Shown piece by piece: positions 1 through 5,118 of a stretch of 6,065 nucleotides of DNA; the first letter of the stretch is position 1; every line of letters starts with the position of its first letter. This DNA comes from Candidatus Thorarchaeota archaeon (GTDB lineage Archaea > Asgardarchaeota > Thorarchaeia > Thorarchaeales > Thorarchaeaceae): the NCBI GenBank assembly GCA_016839345.1, contig JAEOUL010000053.1, forward strand, positions 1 through 6,065, in the 5' to 3' direction. The position numbers and the translations under genes are program-made. The notes beneath the pieces were generated by a model, which was not told where the DNA came from, searched no databases, and saw only the letters and a program-made list of their open reading frames with translations.

Positions 1-97
1 GCTAGCCAACCTAGTCATCCACCACTGACCGTATAGCGAAATTGCGGACCTAGTCATGTGTTGACACAGTATTACCTGTTGTCCACAATAATGTGAA

Positions 98-125
98 CAT
101 GATTGATTCTTTTTGACCAATCATG
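98..125. repeat. 8-bp perfect inverted repeat with T-rich loop
   Basis: CATGATTG (98-105) and CAATCATG (118-125) are exact reverse complements separated by 12 bases that include five T in a row. It could be a hairpin in RNA or a dimeric protein-binding site. It stands alone in the gene-free region, so its role is unknown. Confidence 0.45.
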
Positions 126-231
126 CCAAGGAGTTTCGTAATAGTAACGTAATTACTTTGGTCTTTTTCCTTTTCCTAAAGATTTTCGATCAGTGTACTT
201 CCATCCTCTGCAATCAGTGCATCTGTTCCAT

Positions 232-475
232 GGTGCACGGCACCGAAACTTATGCAGTGACGGTCCTTCACCGAGAATGACTCCTTCTATTTGCCTGGTC
301 TCGATGAGCCTCATTCAGGGATAAAATCTCTGAACTCCGGACCTAACTTTGCACTTCACTGAAATTACAGTGAGCGCTCCGCCAGCCTAAATGGCTGGTG
401 ATTTAAAGCTTGCTATGTGTCGAGGGTGAAAACCGTCACCAGTGTCACCAGAACAGCCTCACGACGATTACGTCG
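232..475. ncRNA. Candidate structured RNA (cluster of seven short hairpins)
   Basis: Seven consecutive stems can be read in 244 bases: GGTGC/GCACC (232-244), CGGT/ACCG (261-273), an 8-bp stem TTCAGGGA/TCTCTGAA with one G.U (314-334), TCACTG/CAGTGA (356-373), an 8-bp stem around GCCAGCC/GGCTGG with one G.U (380-400), GGTGA/TCACC (425-440) and CGACG/CGTCG (462-475). The loops are short (3-6 bases). I could not match it to RNase P RNA, 7S RNA, tRNA or a C/D box RNA. The strand is undecided. A TATA-like stretch on the minus strand (AAATAAACC on the plus strand near 524-532) could start a minus-strand transcript. Several of these stems are short enough to arise by chance. Confidence 0.3.
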
Positions 476-592
476 CATAAGACCTTCCCTTCGACAAGAG
501 CAATATAGTCCCGCAGAATTTCAAAATAAACCTTCCGTCAGATGCACATGAAAATCACGTTATAATAGGAAACTAGATTGAATTGACATGAA

Positions 593-1300
593 TTATTTAC
601 TTGAAAGAGCTGTATTCTGGTGGTCGATTAATTTACGAATCCCATTAGAAGCTAAATCCAGCATCTCATCTAGTATACCTCGCTTGAAGGTAGATCCTTC
701 TGCTGTACCTTGAACCTCAACAAATTCATCAATGAGCATTACCACATTCATGTCAACATCAGCTGTAGAATCTTCGATATAATTCAGATCAAGAAGAAGG
801 TCATCTTTGATTAAACCTACACTTACCGCAGCCACATTGCCCACTAATGGTTTCTCGCGAATCATATCCATATTAACCATGAAATCAAGTGCGTCACAAA
901 GAGCTACATATGCTCCTGTGATGGATGCCGTACGAGTCCCTCCGTCTGCTTGAATCACATCACAATCAATCTTGATTGTATTCTCACCAAGTTTATTCAG
1001 GTCAACTGCAGCTCGAAGAGATCTTCCAATCAAACGCTGTATTTCTTGTGTTCTTCCACTGACTTTGTATCGTCCCATTCGCTCATTTGTAGATCTAGGT
1101 AACATTCCATACTCTGCAGTGACCCAGCCACGTCCACTACCATTTAGCCAACCTGGTACACCCTCTTCAACAGTTGCAGTACAGATTACTTTTGTTTCTC
1201 CTGTGGAGATTAGTACGGAGCCTTCAGGATGTTTGAGATACCCTCTCGCAAATTCAACAGATCGCAACTCATCATTGGCTCTTCCATCAACACGGGCCAT
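593..1300 (-). CDS. rph: Ribonuclease PH, bacterial type (tRNA 3'-end phosphorolytic exoribonuclease)
   Basis: RNase PH trims the 3' ends of tRNA precursors by phosphorolysis, using phosphate to release nucleoside diphosphates, and works as a ring of dimers in the cytoplasm. The protein is 235 residues, close to the usual bacterial length of about 238. Visible family blocks are GRANDELR near the start (6-13), [14 protein letters not shown] (58-71), [20 protein letters not shown] (82-101), the phosphate-binding [14 protein letters not shown] (117-130), the two acidic catalytic positions D177 and D183 in [11 protein letters not shown], and VEVQGTAEG (194-202). These match bacterial RNase PH rather than archaeal exosome Rrp41, which lacks the GTRTAS and QGTAEG forms. 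The loop between LPRST and GRTQEIQR is about four residues shorter than in E. coli, a region family knowledge links to tRNA contact. The ATG has GAGGT six bases upstream (1307-1311). The gene is divergent from the nucleotidyltransferase gene. Confidence 0.95.
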   Translation of the reverse strand: MARVDGRANDELRSVEFARGYLKHPEGSVLISTGETKVICTATVEEGVPGWLNGSGRGWVTAEYGMLPRSTNERMGRYKVSGRTQEIQRLIGRSLRAAVDLNKLGENTIKIDCDVIQADGGTRTASITGAYVALCDALDFMVNMDMIREKPLVGNVAAVSVGLIKDDLLLDLNYIEDSTADVDMNVVMLIDEFVEVQGTAEGSTFKRGILDEMLDLASNGIRKLIDHQNTALSSK

Positions 1301-1306
1301 GAATAA

Positions 1307-1311
1307 ACCTC
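1307..1311 (-). promoter_or_regulatory. Ribosome binding site of rph
   Basis: The minus strand reads GAGGT six bases before the ATG at 1300. It is complementary to the conserved ACCTC of the 16S rRNA 3' end and fixes the start. Confidence 0.6.
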
Positions 1312-1375
1312 AAAAACGTGTGGGGTAATCGGGTATTAATTAGTGTCGGGCAATACATCAGATACTTTTATTGGA

Positions 1376-1383
1376 TTTTATAG
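1376..1383. promoter_or_regulatory. TATA-like element shared by divergent genes
   Basis: The sequence reads TTTTATAG on the plus strand and CTATAAAA on the minus strand, so one AT-rich element could serve as an archaeal TATA box in both directions. With a start site about 25 bases away, the plus leader (to 1432) would be near 25-30 nt and the minus leader (to 1300) near 50 nt. It is the best TATA match in the 131-bp gap, but no transcription start is visible from sequence alone. Confidence 0.35.
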
Positions 1384-1415
1384 TAAAGTGATGAATTATC
1401 CGATTCATGCATAAC

Positions 1416-1421
1416 GAGGGG
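1416..1421 (+). promoter_or_regulatory. Ribosome binding site of the nucleotidyltransferase gene
   Basis: GAGGGG lies ten bases before the ATG at 1432. The core GAGG match and purine-rich context support this start, although the spacing is slightly long. Confidence 0.45.
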
Positions 1422-1431
1422 AATTGAAAAT

Positions 1432-2460
1432 ATGACTGATATTCATCAACGCTTTGACACGGCCCTCAAAGATACAGTGTCTGAATGGAAACATCATGAG
1501 AATGTAAAGGGCATCTTTGTTTATGGTTCATATGTCAAGGGAACAATTACAGCAAATTCTGATCTTGATATTGGAATCATTTGGGATGGGGATGATGCCC
1601 CTGTGAGGTTAATGTCTACCCACAAAGAAGTCATCATTGATACGGTATTTATGACCATTAATGAAGTAAAGGCTGTTTTAGACGGGACTTCAAGAGATGT
1701 ATTGAAAATCTCAGAAGTTGTTAATCGCTTCCGGTCATCAAAAATTCTTCATGATACAAAGCAAATGTTGAAGAATTGGCAAGATAGTGTTCAACATTAT
1801 GTTTGGCCAGACGATGTGATTAATGGTATGAAAAAACTTGCATTAGAGGAACTCGCAAGGGCAGAAAAATTTCTTGAAGAAGAGGATTATGAGAGTGCTA
1901 TCTATGAAGCCCGTGATGGACTTCTCCAGCTCGGTCGTGTCATTGTCATGACTAACAACATCTTTACATTACATAGACCAGCTGAGGTACTTCCAGAGAT
2001 TAGAATGCTCAACCCTATGACATACAAGCTCTTCCTTCGAACATTCAAACTAAAAGGTATGGATGAACCAAAGTTACTCAAGATTCTTCAAGAGATAAAA
2101 GAGTGGTTGGATAAAACCGAAAGACGCCTTGAGGAAGTCACTCCAGAAACCCAACTATTGAAGGCTACGGAATTACTTGCTCAAGCACAAAGAGAGCAGA
2201 ATGGTGCACTAGTTTTGACATACTCGGGGGACTATGAGCTTGCAGTGATGGAGATGCGCCAAGCAGCTTGTACCTTAGGACGCGCACTGGTGGCAATCAA
2301 GGGAAATGAAATAGAAGATGTAGCCTTTATTCCAAATCTGAGAATCTCTGATAAGGAATTCTTCAATCATATTTTAGTCGAGCATGGAGCATATGATACT
2401 CAGCCTGCTGAAATTAATAGGATAATCAGCGAGGCAAGATATCTAGCTCATCGCATCTAG
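1432..2460 (+). CDS. MNT-type nucleotidyltransferase with duplicated helical C-terminal domain
   Basis: The N-terminal ~110 residues form a minimal nucleotidyltransferase domain of the polymerase-beta superfamily. They contain the glycine-serine motif GSYVKG (32-37), the metal-binding pair D44 and D46 in SDLDIGI, and a third acidic residue D70 after a hydrophobic strand (VIID). All three expected carboxylates are present, so it is probably active on a nucleotide substrate. The acceptor is unknown. Residues about 135-342 are helical and contain an internal duplication: DYESAIYEARDGLLQLGR (152-169) aligns ungapped with DYELAVMEMRQAACTLGR (267-284), 9 of 18 identical, and LPEIR (187-191) with IPNLR (300-304). 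Each unit resembles the four-helix HEPN or kanamycin-nucleotidyltransferase C-terminal fold, but no HEPN RNase RxxxxH motif is seen, so a structural or binding role is more likely. GAGGGG (1416-1421) precedes the ATG by 10 bases. The TnpB-like gene follows after 53 bp on the same strand. The enzyme could be an antibiotic-type adenylyltransferase, a toxin-antitoxin-like MNT, or something new. Confidence 0.8.
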   Translation: MTDIHQRFDTALKDTVSEWKHHENVKGIFVYGSYVKGTITANSDLDIGIIWDGDDAPVRLMSTHKEVIIDTVFMTINEVKAVLDGTSRDVLKISEVVNRFRSSKILHDTKQMLKNWQDSVQHYVWPDDVINGMKKLALEELARAEKFLEEEDYESAIYEARDGLLQLGRVIVMTNNIFTLHRPAEVLPEIRMLNPMTYKLFLRTFKLKGMDEPKLLKILQEIKEWLDKTERRLEEVTPETQLLKATELLAQAQREQNGALVLTYSGDYELAVMEMRQAACTLGRALVAIKGNEIEDVAFIPNLRISDKEFFNHILVEHGAYDTQPAEINRIISEARYLAHRI

Positions 2461-2501
2461 TTAGGATGCATTTGGAGTTAGATTGATTAGAGTCACCTGT
2501 T

Positions 2502-2506
2502 GAGGT
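2502..2506 (+). promoter_or_regulatory. Ribosome binding site that selects a GTG start
   Basis: GAGGT ends seven bases before the GTG at 2514. It would be 16 bases from the next candidate, the ATG at 2523. The spacing matches that of the other genes here (six bases for rph and the WD40 gene), so GTG is preferred. Confidence 0.55.
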
Positions 2507-2513
2507 AAATTCA

Positions 2514-3125
2514 GTGATTCCTATGCCTGAAACTAAGGCGACATTGCTCAAATTATCAAGTGTTATACTGACTCGAGAGAAGCAGGATCCACTTCAAGAA
2601 GAGCTCAACCGATACAGCAAGGCTACAAATTGGGTCATTAAGCAAATTCTGAAGAAACATCTAACAAAACAGACACAGATTATAGAATCAATTCAAGAGG
2701 AGTTCTCTGAACAATTCGATCGTAGGTCATCATATCTGACTGATGTCATTAAATCTGCCACCTCGGAAATTATCCGCCACAGAGAACTAGCAGTGACTGT
2801 CAGAAGTATGAGGGATAAAACACCGTACTTCAAAAAGGGAAGGGCGATATTCTCACAACCGATTGTGAAGATTGGTGAAAAGGCGATATTTCTGACATTG
2901 CCAGACAGGACAAGGTTACCAATACCGTATGATAAGTTCAGTAGGAACAAAAACGCTGAAACCATAGAGGCCATCTTGAAAGGGGAAACTAGTAAGATTG
3001 ATGCTTCTGAGGTGATCCCACGAAACAAGAGATATGGTCGAGTTCGATTAACGTGGAATAACGAAGGATTTGTGAGTGTCGATATCAGAGTTAATCTACC
3101 AATCAAAAAAGAATCCGAATTCTAA
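2514..3125 (+). CDS. TnpB-like N-terminal half (WED/REC-like) without RuvC nuclease
   Basis: This 203-residue basic protein (about 38 K/R against 26 D/E) has no cysteine. The layout follows the N-terminal half of IS200/IS605 TnpB. First comes a strand then a helix with RYSKATNWVIKQIL (33-46), the position of the TnpB 'yN.al' helix. A charged helical stretch follows (50-100), then PYFKKGRAIFSQPIVKI (104-120) and paired strands AIFLTLPDRTRLPIPYD (124-140). A second strand pair, GRVRLTWNNEGFVSVDIRV (175-193), is in the place TnpB puts the strand block just before RuvC-I. The protein stops there: no RuvC DxG or E motif and no CxxC zinc finger follow. The downstream DNA is occupied at once by the opposite-strand WD40 gene, so no nuclease remnant is left. 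In TnpB these domains bind the omega RNA and target DNA, so an RNA-binding or regulatory role is inferred. Assignment is by pattern only; an unrelated small beta/alpha protein is possible. Confidence 0.6.
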   Translation: MIPMPETKATLLKLSSVILTREKQDPLQEELNRYSKATNWVIKQILKKHLTKQTQIIESIQEEFSEQFDRRSSYLTDVIKSATSEIIRHRELAVTVRSMRDKTPYFKKGRAIFSQPIVKIGEKAIFLTLPDRTRLPIPYDKFSRNKNAETIEAILKGETSKIDASEVIPRNKRYGRVRLTWNNEGFVSVDIRVNLPIKKESEF

Positions 3126-4003
3126 ATCCCCCATGAAATGATTGTTCCTGAGAAATCAGTAGAATAAATCACCTCATCCTTTGGGTCCCATTGTACAGCT
3201 GTTATTCCTGCAAGTAATGTACCAGAAGAGGTTTCTTTGTAACTATTCAAAGACCAAAGACGGATTGACCTATCCCAGCTACCGGATACTAGTCGTTCCC
3301 CTGTCGAATCAATTGATAAAGAAGCAACCACATCTTTATGAGCTGCAATTTCTTTGATGTCTGAGGGAGTTTCAAGGTCAATAACGAGAATCGCACCACT
3401 ATGCATTCCCAAGACGATTTTGGTTCCACTAGGGGTCGTAGTCATAGAACGAATTCGTTCTTGCTGATTTGTTAGCTGTAATTCCATCTCATAAGATCCC
3501 AGATTCCAGACCTTGCATTCACCGTCCCATGATGCAGTGACAAGCTTTGCACCCTCTTGTATAATAGATAGTCCCGAGATATCGGATTTGTGTGCTTGAA
3601 TATTCCTAAGATTCTTCATCGAACTTAACGAGAATATCTTGATTTCACCATCGCGAGTTCCGGATGCTCCTTTTCCAATCTCTGAAGATGCTGCCAAAGA
3701 TTTTACCTCGCTCCCATGCTTAAGCACGAGTGGTTCTCCCTTATCTTTTAGATTCCAGAGTCGAGTTGTAGAATCCCAACCACAGGAGAGAATGTGAAAT
3801 CTATCTTTTATCATAGAGATACCGGTTACTTCCCCTTGATGTCCCTCAATAGTATGTTTTAACTTCCCAGTCTGGACATCAACAATGAATATTGAAGAGT
3901 CTGAACTTCCACATGCAACAAATTTTCCTTTAGGACCGACCGATATGCAATTGAGTGGAGAAGATAGGCTACCATTTTGTCTAAAAAGAAAAGTCTTCTC
4001 CAA
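3122..4003 (-). CDS. WD40-repeat protein, single seven-bladed beta-propeller
   Basis: The 293-residue protein is almost entirely WD40 repeats. Approximate blades are 17-55, 56-96, 97-138, 139-180, 181-222, 223-265 and 266-293, with residues 4-16 available to close the last blade. Typical marks are GH or AH at blade ends (H55, H96, H138, H222), SWD or GWD turns (WD at 76-77, 159-160 and 243-244) and terminal RLWNL, KVWNL and RLWSL strands. No signal peptide, membrane segment or second domain is visible, so it is likely a cytoplasmic scaffold for protein contacts with unknown partners. The start is TTG, supported by a strong GAGGTGA six bases upstream (4010-4016). The stop overlaps the stop of the convergent TnpB-like gene by 4 bp. 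It lies 72 bp downstream of the M28 gene on the same strand and may be cotranscribed, though a TATA-like TTTTAAAC in the gap allows its own promoter. Confidence 0.9.
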   Translation of the reverse strand: MEKTFLFRQNGSLSSPLNCISVGPKGKFVACGSSDSSIFIVDVQTGKLKHTIEGHQGEVTGISMIKDRFHILSCGWDSTTRLWNLKDKGEPLVLKHGSEVKSLAASSEIGKGASGTRDGEIKIFSLSSMKNLRNIQAHKSDISGLSIIQEGAKLVTASWDGECKVWNLGSYEMELQLTNQQERIRSMTTTPSGTKIVLGMHSGAILVIDLETPSDIKEIAAHKDVVASLSIDSTGERLVSGSWDRSIRLWSLNSYKETSSGTLLAGITAVQWDPKDEVIYSTDFSGTIISWGI

Positions 4004-4009
4004 TCTATT

Positions 4010-4016
4010 TCACCTC
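4010..4016 (-). promoter_or_regulatory. Strong ribosome binding site selecting a TTG start
   Basis: The minus strand reads GAGGTGA, a seven-base match to the archaeal 16S tail, six bases before TTG at 4003. It is the best ribosome binding site in the window and decides the unusual start of the WD40 gene. Confidence 0.65.
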
Positions 4017-4075
4017 GGGCAATACAACTACTGATAATTATGCGAAAAGGCTGTTTAAAACCTTGTAACATTGTA

Positions 4076-5080
4076 CTATCGCATTTTACGTTGATACACT
4101 ATGATAATGATGATGAAAATAACAAAAAGAACTACAATGGCATAGAGAACATAAGGTGTGTCTAGAGCAAAACTACCATTTTCGCTGTCATAATCAACAA
4201 CAAAGACCTCTAAGACCCTACCAACTTTTTCAAGACTATCAGGACTGCAATTATCGGGAGTGTCCTCGAGCGTGTGCCAAGTTGAAGGGAACGGAATTTG
4301 GATTATGTCAAGAGCAGGAATACCAGCATCCAAGAATGGTCGATGATCGTCTATAATTGAGGAACCAGGATTATTCACAAAGGTACTGCTATACCCAAGA
4401 TTATCTGCAATTGACCAGATTACATCCTGTAAGGAATCTGTCGAGCTACTTTCTCTAGGTAGGTAGAGTTCTGTATCTCCAACCATATCAATAAGGACCA
4501 TAGCTTCGATGGAGTTCTTTCTATTTGTTGCAAGTTCGGATACATAATGAGTGGATCCTTGAATCCAGTCCCAACCATTCAATCCTCCTGAGTCTTCTGC
4601 ATCAAAGAAGACTAGCTCAACCTTGAATCGTTCAGATGTCGGTAGGACTCGAGCAAGCTCCATGAGGACAGCAGTTCCACTAGCACCATCATTTGCCCCA
4701 AGTACCGGGAGGAACCGATTACTCGGAACATCGGATGTCGCATTAGGTCGAGTATCATAATGCGCTCCAAGAATGATTGGAGAGTCGGATGTACCATCCC
4801 ATGTAGCAATGATATTTGCACATTCAGTTTCCATGTAAGTGAAGGTCTGGATTGATACAGTCCAATTGAAGGATTCCAGAGTTTCAACAATATATGTTCT
4901 GCATAAAGAAAGATTTTCAGAACCAGGTGGGCGAGGACCAAAATCACATTGTCCTGTCAGAAATGTATAAGCACTGTCCCCGACAAAGATAGGTGTGTGA
5001 GTCACCTGACCATTGACTGGCATTATAGAAATGAAAAGTACTACACGTATACCTACTACAACAGGATAGTGAACTTTCAT
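4076..5080 (-). CDS. Membrane-anchored extracellular M28 enzyme, glutaminyl-peptide cyclotransferase-like
   Basis: The 334-residue zinc enzyme is of the M28 fold. Visible active-site positions are H107 and D109 (GAHYDT), D131 (GANDGASG), E162 and D163 (FFDAEDSG), D198 (LIDMVGD) and H269 (STWHT). The C-terminal part resembles animal-type glutaminyl cyclase closely: DDHRPFL (244-250), PFPSTWHT (263-270, with F264 and W268 at the spacing of human F325 and W329) and VFVVDY (292-297). Early on it has the PRPPGS motif (49-54). Such enzymes convert N-terminal glutamine to pyroglutamate; an aminopeptidase activity is the alternative. A hydrophobic N-terminal stretch (about 6-21) looks like a signal peptide, and a strong membrane helix (about 310-329) followed by RKMR predicts an outside catalytic domain with a C-terminal anchor. 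Five NxS/T sequons (N56, N72, N113, N277, N301) fit a secreted archaeal glycoprotein. There is no ribosome binding site; an in-frame TGA three codons upstream limits the start to this ATG or later. Confidence 0.85.
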   Translation of the reverse strand: MKVHYPVVVGIRVVLFISIMPVNGQVTHTPIFVGDSAYTFLTGQCDFGPRPPGSENLSLCRTYIVETLESFNWTVSIQTFTYMETECANIIATWDGTSDSPIILGAHYDTRPNATSDVPSNRFLPVLGANDGASGTAVLMELARVLPTSERFKVELVFFDAEDSGGLNGWDWIQGSTHYVSELATNRKNSIEAMVLIDMVGDTELYLPRESSSTDSLQDVIWSIADNLGYSSTFVNNPGSSIIDDHRPFLDAGIPALDIIQIPFPSTWHTLEDTPDNCSPDSLEKVGRVLEVFVVDYDSENGSFALDTPYVLYAIVVLFVIFIIIIIVYQRKMR

Positions 5081-5117
5081 CGGTGATCATAGGGAAAATA
5101 GGTCCCCTATGAAAGTT
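5072..5117 (-). promoter_or_regulatory. Nested inverted repeat covering the M28 start codon
   Basis: On the minus strand AACTTTCAT is followed 28 bases later by its exact reverse complement ATGAAAGTT, whose first three bases are the M28 start codon. Inside, AGGGGA pairs with TTCCCT (one G.U) around the loop CCTATT. The fold would be a 9-bp stem, a 10-base bulge (ATGATCACCG) and a 6-bp stem, burying the ATG. It fills almost all of the 38-bp gap after the reductase stop. It could control translation or be an operator. Confidence 0.45.
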
Positions 5118-5118
5118 T

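Larger units (their letters stand above)
1..592. other. Gene-free, hairpin-rich intergenic region
   Basis: No reading frame of useful length with a ribosome binding site is seen on either strand, and no tRNA or rRNA signature was recognised. The stretch holds a 10-bp direct repeat (ACCTAGTCAT at 9-18 and 48-57), an 8-bp perfect inverted repeat (98-105 with 118-125), a pyrimidine-rich run near 161-176 and a cluster of short stems from 232 to 475. Base composition is more balanced between about 330 and 500 than in the AT-rich flanks. The rph gene reads into this region from the right, so part of it is probably its 3' untranslated region. No clear poly-T terminator follows the rph stop on the minus strand. 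Confidence 0.6.

Noticed and set aside
314..345. tRNA T-arm-like GTTCAG on the minus strand
   Set aside because: The invariant A after GTTCR is missing, and no acceptor, D or anticodon arm can be built around it.
1..592. CRISPR array
   Set aside because: There are only scattered short repeats of different sequence, with no regular spacing.
972..1328. 118-residue plus-strand open frame over rph
   Set aside because: It is fully antisense to a clear RNase PH and encodes no family features.
1732..1755. RSSKILH (residues 101-107 of the nucleotidyltransferase) as a HEPN RxxxxH RNase motif
   Set aside because: The spacing is loose, and the residues lie in the end of the nucleotidyltransferase domain, not in the helical repeats.
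2693..3106. 137-residue minus-strand open frame inside the TnpB-like gene
   Set aside because: It has no ribosome binding site and no recognisable domain; it is the antisense shadow of a better-supported frame.
2460..3200. Intact IS200/IS605 element around the TnpB-like gene
   Set aside because: No TnpA, no RuvC half and no subterminal hairpins or omega-RNA-like end were seen; both flanks are other genes.
4612..4947. 111-residue minus-strand open frame inside the M28 gene
   Set aside because: It is an overlapping frame of the same strand; the M28 zinc motifs are in the other frame.
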